From: Synura sp. LO234KE
Taxonomy: Eukaryota > Sar > Synurophyceae > Synurales > Mallomonadaceae
Length of the DNA stretch: 15,593 nucleotides
Direction of reading: 5' to 3'
NCBI GenBank assembly: GCA_015143735.1
Contig: VKHC01000091.1
Location: forward strand, 4,141 to 19,733
The position numbers and the translations under genes are program-made. Positions 7,575-15,593 of the stretch are shown here, one piece after another. The notes under the pieces are model-generated. The model was not told the origin of the DNA. It was given only the letters and a program-made list of their open reading frames with translations, and did not search any database. How positions within the stretch are numbered: the first letter of the stretch is position 1; every line of letters starts with the position of its first letter.

Positions 7575-8060
7575 TCAACTAAACTAGATTATACTCGCCG
7601 CTAACTTTAACTCAAGTCAAAATCACAAAAGACAAGGCTGGCAACAAGCAAGTCGTCAGAAAACCAAAAAATTAATTAGAATGCTCAAGCTACAATGTGA
7701 AAGACACGAAGAAGTAACGCTTGCGCACGACCGCTCCAAGTAGCCTTTAAAAAATCAAATTCCAACTTGTACGCTTCGCGAGATATCTCTCGACACACAA
7801 GATGAATTGAAATGAAATCTTTTGTGAACGTGATCGGTTTGGCCCAGAGTAAATGTAAACGACTGAAATAGCGGTGAATTCGCATTGTTTGAAGCCCTCC
7901 GATATCTTGTGATTTTAGTCACATCAAAAATTGAATCTTTGCGAATATAGAGTGTTGACAATTGAAAAAGCAGGAAAAGGTAAGCGTTTTATTTTGTTTC
8001 ATAAAGCGAATATTGAATATTACTCAAAAGTGCTCCACAGAAAATTCAAATTGGTTTGGC
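7575..8060 (+). repeat. Interspersed repeat of about 480 bp, copy 1
   Basis: Homologous over its length to 14675-15146 in the same orientation. It opens with TCAACTAAACTAGATTATAC, and shares GTGAAAGACACGAAG, CGCTTCGCGAGATAT, GAAATCTTTTG, a GGTAAG and CCACAGAAAATT-like blocks in order. Divergence is substantial, with many small indels. On the minus strand both copies can be read as ...HRYF..LH......KDFISIHL, but copy 2 has a stop there and frames break downstream, so I do not call a gene. It lacks TG...CA ends, so it is not an obvious LTR. Confidence 0.75.
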
Positions 8061-8500
8061 GCATAAATGTGACTATTTTGATGAAAACTCAAGTTACAGC
8101 AACAAGTCATGAATAAAATATGAAGGTACGTGTTTCTTTATCCCCTCTCTTCATATTTTTATAAACGTTTCATATACTTTATGCAGAAACAGGCGCTTTC
8201 CATGATTGGTGAAAATACAAGAATAGCGTATGGAGCAAGTCAAGATACAATAATGCTTATGAGCGCTTCTTTCATATTTATTTGGAACACCTGATTTAAT
8301 ACCTCTACCTAATATTTTTATGCTATAACTATGTTTTTGTAACGTGTTTTTAAGCGATTTAGGGTATGTGCGCATGTATGTGACATACGATGAAAACGTC
8401 GATAAAACGAAGAAATGCGCTATAAGTGCTACGTGATTAATATGTAATATATGTATGATAATGTTATGTCTAACTAAATATAAGTGTTTCAAGCCTTAAA
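8061..8500. other. AT-rich stretch, doubtful minus-strand frame
   Basis: A 113-codon minus-strand frame (8151-8492) begins at TTG and matches nothing I recognise. It starts LKHLYLVRHNIIIHILH and is rich in Ile, His, Tyr and Lys, as expected from AT-rich noncoding DNA. It could be an exon, but nothing supports this. Confidence 0.35.
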
Positions 8501-9430
8501 TCTTCTAGAGAGCTAATATTCGATTGGAGTTGTAGACGTACCGAGAAGGTACAAAAGCAAGAAGCTAGAAGCTACCAGGTGCGTAATTTAGACATAGGCA
8601 TGAGTTGTAATAGTTGTAAGATAGCTAGAAAAGCTAAATAAAAGTAATGTAAAGCTAGAAGTGCGCAGGTGAAAGCACTAGTACCGACCGGTACAGCGAT
8701 ACCCACAGCAGGAAGTATAGGTGGTAACTAGGAAGAAACCGAGCTACTAGAGAGTGGTAATAGCATAAACGTGTGGCACTATTAGATAAGGGACCTCGTA
8801 GATTACAAATAGATCTACCTATACACGTAGGTTGTATCAGTAGTGATATTGTATAGAGCATAGGTAGAAGCAAGTGTAGGTATAATTATAGCAGTAGGAG
8901 TAGAAGTGTATATGAAAACCAAGTTACTCCCAACAGAAATAAGATAGTTAGGCAAAAAGAGTAGGCAAGAAAGCGAGATAGAAGCGCATCTCACGGCACA
9001 CAAGCAAGATGGATAGGTAGTAATACACTACTAAATTGGGCCCGATAGGAAGCTAATTAAAATCCCGGTGTAGAAGTAGATAGGTCTACAAGCTTAGTAA
9101 GTGTGTAGGTCAAAGAAAAACAAGTAAGTGATACTGCGATAGGTACGAAACCCTACTACAGGCAAGCAGATAAAGATAGAGCCCAATAGAAATGAGATAC
9201 AGATATGGTTGAAAGTACCGAGATAGGCGCTGACTGCAGTTACAGTCTCAGTGTAAAAAGTGTGTATCCAGTTAATAGAGTAAAGAGTATTATAAGCGCC
9301 GAGACAGGTGCCAAGCCAGGTAAGTGCTCCGACGCGCGTGGACTAGTAGGCTATAAGTGTATATGTTAATCGACTATACCTAGGGAGGTTAACCAACGTG
9401 TGTTATGTAAGTAGTTGTTAAAGGAGAAAG
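8501..9430 (+). other. TAG-rich, purine-skewed tract upstream of the retroelement
   Basis: By my count about 47 TAG trinucleotides occur in 930 bases, against roughly 14-15 expected in even-composition DNA and about 24 on the other strand. Stops fall in all plus-strand frames, while the minus strand has overlapping open frames at 8655-8873 and 8815-9003. Two GTAC hairpins are present: GTACC-GAGAA-GGTAC (8538-8552) and GTACCG-AC-CGGTAC (8681-8694). It occupies the place where gag and protease of the following Ty3/gypsy element should be, but I recognise neither. It may be decayed gag, a leader, or an unrelated repeat. Confidence 0.5.
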
Positions 9431-9433
9431 GGA

Positions 9434-10600
9434 GTGAGCGAGGATGGGAGTGAGAATACGTGCCTGGGAAAAACGTGCTGTGGTAAGGCGATAATTGTGC
9501 CTAAGGCGACTAAGCCCTTCATTCGATTTTGCGTGGACTATCGCTGGCTTAATGCTTATGTCCTGAAGATACAAGCCTATATCCCGCGAATGCAATATGA
9601 GGTCGATAAGGCGATGGGGTTCAAGATCTTCTTGGACATCGATATGACGAACTCATTTCACCAGGTCCTGTTGACAGCAGCGACTAGCCATTCAGTCGCC
9701 CTGGGGTCTGGTCGAGCCAATATTTTTACCCGAAGAAGTCTCTCCTGCTAGTGGTCATCTGCAGTGGACCATGATGCAGATGTTTGGAGATTTCGACGAG
9801 TGGTCGATAGTTATTTCGATAATGTTCTGTTGTTGGCCCATGACGCGGAGGATGCGTGCCAAAAGCTACGTACTCTCTTAGAACAGTGCCAGAAGCATAA
9901 TATATTCCTGAAGATGTCGAAGTCCTGCTGGTTCGGATTCTCGTCAGTTAAAGTTTTTGGATACAAGGTAACCTATGGGAAGCGAAAGATGGACGAAGAC
10001 CGCAAGAAGGCCACTATGGAGAAGAAGGTGTAGAGCTTCCTGGGCGCTGCGCTGTTCTTCAATTCATTTGTTCCCAACTATTCCGAGATTGCGTCGGAGT
10101 TGAACAAGCTGACGCACAAGGACTTTAATTGGTAACGTGAGAGCTGGACGTACGACTACGAGTGCGACTTCGAGAAGATGAAGAAGGCACTTTCTGACTC
10201 GGTGGCGAATCACTTTCCCGACTACAACCTTGATTGGGTTCTGCGAGTAGACGCTTCAGACAAGGCGGTGGGCGCAGTACTCTATTAGGAGCGGCCAGAC
10301 GAATTTGGAGTGGTCCACAAGCCAATAAATAGGCTTTGCCAGCCAGAAGTTTCACGCTGGGATGCCTTCAAGAAGGAAGCGTATCGTTTCGGGTACTACC
10401 TGGGAGGCGAACCTTTCTTGTTGGAGACGGATCACCGAAACCTTCTCTGGAGTCCGAAGTCCCAATTGTGGTCAGATGGAGCGTGTTCTTGCAATCGTTT
10501 GTCATGTTTGTACGGCATATCTCTAGAGCAAAGATCACGGTGGCCGACTGGCTTTCCAAGATGCACGCATACCTGTCGACCGAGCGGGTGAGCCAGCTGT
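9434..10600 (+). pseudogene. Ty3/gypsy reverse transcriptase and RNase H relic
   Basis: RT is recognised from RFCVDYRWLN (about 9524-9553), FLDIDM then FHQVLL (about 9630-9672), and the catalytic box read as YFDN at 9812-9823, followed by LLLAHD. The block between about 9706 and 9800 lies in another frame. RT connection residues SFLGAALFF..F.PNYSEIA follow a TAG at 10031-10033. RNase H shows VDASDKAVGAVLY (about 10247-10285) and ETDHRNLLW (about 10421-10450), then shifts frame near 10465 to RWSVFLQSF and VADWLSKM. In-frame stops are TAG 10031, TAA 10133 and TAG 10286. RT copies element RNA to DNA and RNase H removes the RNA; neither can be made intact here. The RT finger region before about 9434 is missing. 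Confidence 0.88.
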
Positions 10601-12397
10601 CAGCGGGGCATTCTGATACCAGTTGCTTACTGGTATGTATGCTGGGGTACCCAGGGCTAAAGGTTCCGGCGGTACGGTTCGCAGAGAAGCTTAGTACCGT
10701 CTACGCTACGGAGCAGTTAGGTGTCAACCCTGACACACCGGTAGAGCAGAAGGTCTGGGCAGATCAGGAAATGTTCAACGAAGTGCACGGCGGGCGTAAA
10801 CTTCACTGGGGGTGCGAGACGTACTTGGCAGGCTTTGAACAAGCGCTTCCCTGGCCACGGAATCTCGTTTCGTGCTGTCGAGGACATGGTCTCCAAGTGT
10901 GCCATATGCCAGAAGGACAGACTAGGTATGGATGAATATGTGGAGCCCGTGTACCGTCATCTCAACAAGTCGCACTCGCGTGGTGCAGTGGGAGTAGATC
11001 TACTCACGGTCACGCCAGTGGATGAGGCAGGTAACACTTGCCTGATTGTTTTTTCTGTGTTCAAAGGAAGTACGTGTGGGCAACTCCTGCAAAGGAGTAT
11101 ACTGCTGGCGGTGGCTCTATTCACATTCTTTTGTACATTTGGTATGTACGACGAATTATGACGTTTGATCCCGGCTCCGACTTGACGGCGGAAGTAGTCC
11201 AGAAACTTTCTGAGTGGAGGGGTATCAACAGAGTGACATCGTTGGTTGATCGTCACGATTCCAACGGAGTCGAAGGCTCCAACAAGCAGATACTTAGTCA
11301 TCTTCGGACTCTGGTTCACGACTTGCGAGTGCCGCGGAAATGGTCTGACACCCTGACTCTGGTGCTCTTCGCGGTCAACGACGGGGTCAACTCAGAGACC
11401 GGTGTCCGACCTCTGGATGCTATGTTTAGGAGTGACGACAGCCCGTATCTGAGGCTGCCGGATTCGGTAGACCCTGCAAGCATTACGAGTGCGTGGGTGA
11501 GAGAATTAGATGAGGACCCACGACACATTCGAGGCAAGTCGTCGGCGTTTCAAGCGGAGCTGGTGCAGGAGCGTACTCCAGAGACTCAGAATTGTTACCA
11601 GGCAGGTGATTTTGTTCTGTTTCAGAGGGACCCAACTGTACCTCGACCGACCAAGCTCGCTTCGTCGTACACGGGACCGTTCGAAGTGATTAAGCAGACG
11701 AAAAATAACGTCGAGTGTCGCCACTTAGTCATGGGAAATATCAAGGTTCTTCACGTCACTCGCTGAAGCTCATTGTCGGATCGCATGAGGAGGCGTACTA
11801 GGCGGCTCTCCTCGACGCAGACCAGTTCGTTATACGCAAGATCCACTACTGGAGAGGTAGCCCGGAGAAACGTTCAAAAATGTTTTTCTTTGTCGAGTTC
11901 GATGACGGCGACAAGATACTCCTACCCTACTCCAAGGATCTGAGTTTGTCGGTTCAGTTCGAGGACTTTGTCGATGCAGAGCCGCAGCTGTTTCCACTTC
12001 GGTTTAACGCGGCGGACGCACCCAAGGGAATCTCGGCGATGCGTAAGAAACCTATACGTGATGATTCCTTGCATGATGTCTTCTATCTTGACCTGCACTA
12101 CTGGGGTTATGACTGGTTTGATGCACTCGATTGCCCAATGCGTATCTTACCACCTATGTCGTGCCCTCTGCAAACATGTAGCATGGCAGACACGTCGTCG
12201 TTACGTGCAAGTGCGTTGTAATTTTTTTTGTTCGATGAGGTGCTTCACACGTTGTGGGATCACTACTATTCGGTTCTATTCGTACTCTCACCGACGCACA
12301 CACGTTGATGAATGAACAATGTCGTCTTCTCTACCCGGCTGTCTTGCCTGATCGCAACCGCGATCGACTCTTCAATGAATTTGTTGCCCGTGTTTAA
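10600..12397 (+). pseudogene. Ty3/gypsy integrase and C-terminal module relic
   Basis: The HHCC zinc finger is split by a frameshift near 10835: VHGGRKLHWG before it and KCAICQK (10895-10915) after it. Integrase catalytic acidic residues are D at 10997 (VGVDLL), D at 11167 (FDPGSD, after a shift near 11155) and E at 11272 (NGVEGSN), with 34 residues between the last two by my count. A GPF motif at 11674-11682 opens the GPY/F module. A one-base deletion near 11764 moves the frame to a C-terminal segment containing LDADQFVIRKIHYWRGSP and FVEFDDGDKILLPYSKDL, with a TAG at about 11800. Further shifts occur near 12140 and 12300 before the final TAA at 12395. Integrase would join element DNA to the chromosome; this copy is dead. 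Confidence 0.85.
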
Positions 12398-12414
12398 TCA
12401 CAATTCGCTCGGAC

Positions 12415-12451
12415 GGGGGAGCAGGGGGAGAGTGTACTGTTGCAGCAGTAC
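12415..12451 (+). promoter_or_regulatory. Polypurine tract and probable 3' LTR start
   Basis: GGGGGAGCAGGGGGAGAG (12415-12432) is an 18-nt run with a single pyrimidine, placed 17 nt after the last codon of the element. Immediately after it TGTACTG begins, the TG expected of an LTR. Bases 12434-12451 (GTACTGTTGCAGCAGTAC) form a near-perfect 18-nt palindrome. Polypurine tracts prime plus-strand DNA synthesis next to the 3' LTR. The LTR's other end and any 5' partner are not visible, so LTR identity is inference. Confidence 0.7.
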
Positions 12452-13322
12452 CGGCTGCATAGGGTACATTTGGTTGTTTTGTGTGGCTGATACTATTCTA
12501 TTGCTGTATACACTACTCTGCCTATGCCGAACCTACTGTATGCTACTTCTGTTCATAACTGATCAGTGGGCGGTATGTCTCTACAGCTAGGATCTAAGCT
12601 GTAATCAACAGCAATGACGTAGGTGCGCGCTGGTGATCCATTCGGTTTGGTTGCATAATTAACTCATTTCTACTCTATTTTGAAACTGCATCTGGTGCTT
12701 CTAGCGACTTTTTCTATACTAGTAGTTGAGATAGCTTTTTAGGTAGCTTCACCTATAAGATCGCGAGAGGGAGGATATTTATAATTACGTATACATAAGA
12801 GCGGGGTGTAGTGCCACGTATGTCATGCTGTGTGTGACGGTTTGAACATGAGATGACATATGTGTGGAGTGGGATGGTATGTCACGTGTGCATGACGTGT
12901 GATTGTCAAGCAAAAGCTAGGAGGCGGGTAAATACATCAGGGAGAAGCAACAAGCATGTTCAGGGGGCTCTAGTGGACATCATGTAACGTCACTGAGGGG
13001 TTAGATTGTGCACTGGAGGTCCACGAGAAGTTAAATAACGCTGAAGGTACCTAGCGGCGAGGGGCATATACCAGCCTACGTCAGGATCATTTCCGGGTGT
13101 CCTGATACGAGAATCGACTTATGAGAGCGTTAGGGAGCTGATTTGTTACCTGGCTTAAGAGCTCGTACGCTTACCTTTTACGGAGGGACCTGTAAACAGC
13201 CGTTGCACTATCTCGTTTGGAGGGTCAGGATCCAGAAGTCAGCAAATGGTCGATGGGAGCATGTATAGCAAGATACAAGGGAATTCTAAGCAGAAATCAG
13301 CTATTGAGGCATGCTTGATGAT
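12452..13322. other. Putative remaining LTR and unassigned sequence
   Basis: If 12433 is the LTR start, some of this stretch is LTR, but I find no CA end paired with a target-site duplication. A TATTTATAA run lies near 12776-12784. Around 12820-12900 is a TG-rich zone with repeated TGTGTGACGG, TGTCACGTG and ATGACGTG-like words. No gene is supported. Confidence 0.4.
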
Positions 13323-13766
13323 TTAAGATTTAATTACATGAAGATCTTCAAGGTGGAATGAGATTTGAAGGTGGGTCAGAATCTTGTGGGAGGAGACGAA
13401 ATTTTTTCTTCCAATTAGTGGACTATTTTTAAGAAAAACTTGGATGGAGCCTGATATAGTTCTGCGAGAGGTTACAGGCGTCTTGGAATTACTTAAAATG
13501 GCGTAATATTCGACGCGATCCATATCTTGGCTATTTTCTTTGGCCGAAATTTCCAAGATTTTCTGTGGAGGGATATGGAAGGAAATATTTTAGGAGATTA
13601 ATTGTGAAGGCCTTTAAATATAATACCTGCGAGGATTTTTCCTATCTTCTCGTATTTTTTGAGGTCTGAAATTTCTATTTTTGCTTGGTCTTTCTTGAAT
13701 TTCCTGCGCTGCTCGGAAATGAAATTTTTCGGAATTTCTGTGGTGGGGGGTAAGTGTACTTCTTAC
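13323..13766. other. AT-rich stretch with repeated GAAATTT and TTTCTGTGGNGGG words
   Basis: Two similar blocks, CGAAATTTCC..TTTTCTGTGGAGGG (about 13543-13571) and TGAAATTTTT..ATTTCTGTGGTGGG (about 13720-13746), lie about 175 bp apart. A minus-strand frame 13323-13556 encodes about 77 residues with no recognisable domain. I do not call it a gene. Confidence 0.35.
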
Positions 13767-14102
13767 TTAAGCTATAATGACTTGTCTTACCTGGCATCGT
13801 TGCTTATTACTTGAGATATCCTGTTTCTTGTATCTATTTGACATTATGAAATTGCGTCGAATTTCAACGTTTATCGCGTTGGGGTGACCGCACGTCTGTG
13901 GATATACTGAGCCTTGTATTGACTGTTTCTGGTTGACAACTGCGTTTCTAGCCTTTGCAACTAACTCTAGTGGCCTGCACTTAGAAGTAGTTGCAACCTC
14001 ATATATTTGTTTCTGAGTAAGTAGTCGTAGCGAGGTTTCAGCGTCGAGTGTACGTCGTAAGTCGACCAAGTAGCGAGATAAAAGTCCTACCAAAGCACTT
14101 TT
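13767..14102 (-). other. Unrecognised open frame without ATG
   Basis: An open minus-strand stretch of about 110 codons lies between stops at 14105-14103 and 13767. No in-frame ATG occurs until close to its C-terminal end (the first is within FIMSNRYKK), so it cannot be a simple gene. Its composition looks more protein-like than the AT-rich chance frames nearby, e.g. LVDLRRTLDAETSLRLLTQK and VAKARNAVVNQKQ. It could be an internal exon or element fragment. No family is recognised. Confidence 0.3.
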
Positions 14103-14597
14103 TATATCCCTACGGTCTTAGAAAAGCAGCTGCGGCACACCACTGCTCGTCGTCATTCTTCCGGCACAATGTGCGCTAGAAAATAAGAGGAAATAGGACT
14201 TTTTTGTTGGAAGTCCTCCATCCTCCGTCCACATGAACGGGCCTGCCGCCTAGATTGATACAAGCAAACTTTTGACCCCCCCGCTCCGCCCTTTAATATA
14301 GTCCCTTTTAGTTTTTTTTGCATAGTCAGAACTTTGCCCCAACTACGTAGTCAAAGTCTGTAATAATTTTTTTAATCGTAATAACATTCTCTACTTAGGG
14401 AAAGTTTCCTTTTCCCAGGTTACATGAAATAAGTTAACACTTGAGGTGATTAATGGTCTGGGGGGCGCACGTTTCGGGATAGTATTTGACGGAAACAACG
14501 TGTAACATAGAGAAAACAGATGTGCGGGATATAATAATGCCATATATCTACTACCAACATGATGTATGAAATGGAACCGCGAATTATAAAGAAATAT
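14103..14597. other. Unassigned stretch with small inverted repeats
   Basis: It contains AGGACTT (14195-14201) paired with AAGTCCT (14211-14217) and a perfect 10-bp palindrome ACTACGTAGT (14342-14351). The stretch 14270-14340 has several homopolymer runs. An open minus-strand frame across 14391-14678 is hydrophobic and unrecognised. Confidence 0.4.
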
Positions 14598-14623
14598 AAA
14601 ATGAAACACCAAAATGAAACACC
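14598..14623. repeat. 13-bp tandem duplication
   Basis: AAAATGAAACACC occurs twice back to back (14598-14610 and 14611-14623), followed by a partial AAAACTCC. A simple slippage product. Confidence 0.85.
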
Positions 14624-14674
14624 AAAACTCCAAATTTTGAAACATCAATGGTTCTAATTCTATGGCAAATGACT

Positions 14675-15146
14675 TCAACTAAACTAGATTATACTCACCG
14701 CTAACTTTCACTCAAGTTAAAATTACAAAAAAATACGTATAACAAGCAATTCGTCAGAAAAACAAATAATTAATTAGAAAGCTAAAGCTAAAGTGTGAAA
14801 GACACGAAGTAACGCTTGCACTCGACCTCTCCAGGTAGCCGTTGATATTCGCAAGAAGACAAAGTCCAACTCCTACGCTTCGCGAGATATTGCAGAAGGT
14901 GAATTGATATGAAATCTTTTGAGATTGTAATGATATTGGGAGTCAAAATGTGTAAATGTCAGAAATAGCGATGAACTCGCGTCGTTTGTACCTCCTCTCA
15001 ACAAAAATGTTATTTAAGCCACAAAAATAGGATGATATAGCAAATAAAGAGGGTTGACCATTGAAAATGGTAAGTTTTTAATTGTGTTTTCCAAACGCGT
15101 GTTGAATTTTACTCAAGTGCTTCACAGAAAATTTAAAGTGACTTTA
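14675..15146 (+). repeat. Interspersed repeat of about 480 bp, copy 2
   Basis: Diverged homologue of 7575-8060 in direct orientation, offset 7100 at its start. Shared anchors appear in the same order: TCAACTAAACTAGATTATAC, GTGAAAGACACGAAG, CTACGCTTCGCGAGATAT, GAAATCTTTTG, then ATTGAAAATGGTAAG and CACAGAAAATTTAAA. Similarity fades near 15146, as it does near 8060 in copy 1. Confidence 0.75.
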
Positions 15147-15593
15147 AGCGTTGTTACTTCCGTTTTCCGGTAAGTCCTGAAAACCCGGTAACTATGACGA
15201 TCGAAGTTAAACCTAAGAAATCACGTCGATTATTCTAGGTTCATTTCATCTTTAGGACATAGCAGTAACTTAGAATGCCTAAAGAGCCCATAGTTAGTGT
15301 TGGGATGGTCTGTAGGTCTCACGTGGCTTCAACATGCGCACGCCCCACCATAACCCAGAAATGGTGATTATGTTTTCGCTATAACTTTTAAACAAACACT
15401 TCCTGTGGAGTAAACTATATACTTTTCTGACTCAGCTTACATAGCTGCGCACATCAAATATGATTTCGACGAGTTTCTCGTTCTAGAACATGAGAGCGAT
15501 GCGCGGGAATAGATATGAAGTTTACTTGTGAAGAGAGAGATGTCTTTACAGTCTTAAGAGAAGGTCATGTTACTATCACGCTTCGTTTGAAGG
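15147..15593. other. Right end of window, nothing recognised
   Basis: No open frame of interest, no repeat shared with the rest of the window and no RNA gene that I can support. Confidence 0.4.

Larger units (their letters stand above)
9434..12432 (+). mobile_element. Ty3/gypsy LTR retrotransposon, 5'-truncated and decayed
   Basis: Domain order RT, RNase H, HHCC zinc finger, DDE integrase core, GPY/F, then a C-terminal module is the Ty3/gypsy order. Base composition is clearly richer in G+C than the flanks. Gag, protease and the start of RT are missing or unrecognisable upstream of about 9434. Coding is broken by at least six frameshifts and four in-frame stops. The final reading frame ends at TAA 12395-12397, followed by a polypurine tract (12415-12432). 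No matching 5' LTR was found in the window. The element is non-functional. Confidence 0.88.

Noticed and set aside
8151-8492. 113-codon minus-strand gene
   Set aside because: It starts at TTG, its amino-acid use reflects AT-rich noncoding DNA and no motif is visible.
8681-9000. A 5' LTR beginning at the GTACCG-AC-CGGTAC hairpin
   Set aside because: It shares the GTAC-hairpin style with 12434-12451, but the following bases do not align with the sequence after 12433.
9434-12397. An alternative genetic code reading TAG or TAA as glutamine
   Set aside because: The retroelement is also broken by many frameshifts, and the intact TPR gene encodes Gln with CAA/CAG, has no internal TAR codon and ends in TAA. 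Simple decay explains the stops.
12312-12590. 92-codon plus-strand frame
   Set aside because: It runs across the end of the polyprotein, the polypurine tract and the LTR start in a different frame from the recognised tail, so it is a shadow.
14391-14678. 95-codon hydrophobic minus-strand frame
   Set aside because: Its hydrophobicity follows from AT-rich composition, it crosses a 13-bp slippage duplication and the start of a noncoding repeat, and it has no recognisable family.
7575-15146. Treating the two 480-bp repeats as the LTRs of the gypsy element
   Set aside because: They lack TG...CA ends, the right copy lies 2.3 kb past the polypurine tract, and a good LTR start sits directly after that tract at 12433.

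Overview
The window looks like nuclear DNA of a eukaryote, probably a stramenopile (an oomycete, brown alga or relative). This assignment is inference from gene style: one large intron-free TIR-like/TPR receptor-type gene, a decayed PIF1/Helitron-type helicase and a decayed Ty3/gypsy retroelement, set in AT-rich, gene-poor sequence full of repeats. I see no bacterial features (operons, Shine-Dalgarno sites), no CRISPR array and no rRNA or tRNA that I can support.

Layout. 1-418: an exact 77-bp direct repeat pair. 419-1298: no clear gene; a perfect 10-bp-stem hairpin lies about 150 bp beyond the end of the next gene. 1299-4001 (minus): the only intact gene, a 900-residue protein with a hydrophobic N-terminus, a TIR-like domain and eleven kinesin-light-chain-type TPR units. 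4002-4049: a short leader-like element touching its start codon, found again at 6131 and, more weakly, at 6375. 4216-5471 (minus): helicase relic broken by several frameshifts and lacking its N-terminal half. 5440-5790: a degenerate tandem array of about 50-bp units abutting the helicase break. 5800-7570: AT-rich DNA with a cluster of small palindromes and tandem duplications near 7079-7236. 7575-8060 and 14675-15146: two diverged copies, same orientation, of one repeat of about 480 bp. 8500-9430: a purine-rich, strikingly TAG-rich tract. 9434-12432: 5'-truncated Ty3/gypsy element (RT, RNase H, integrase, GPY/F and a C-terminal module), ending at a polypurine tract and a probable LTR start at 12433. 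12433-14670 and 15147-15593: mostly unassigned.

The genes do not form a pathway. The TIR-like/TPR gene is the functional candidate: a possible signalling or immune-type receptor whose TPR array looks shaped by repeat duplication and shuffling. The rest reads as accumulated mobile-element debris, some of which (the leader-like element) may share sequence with the receptor gene's 5' region. Many longer open frames here start only at GTG or TTG, which in a eukaryote argues against them.
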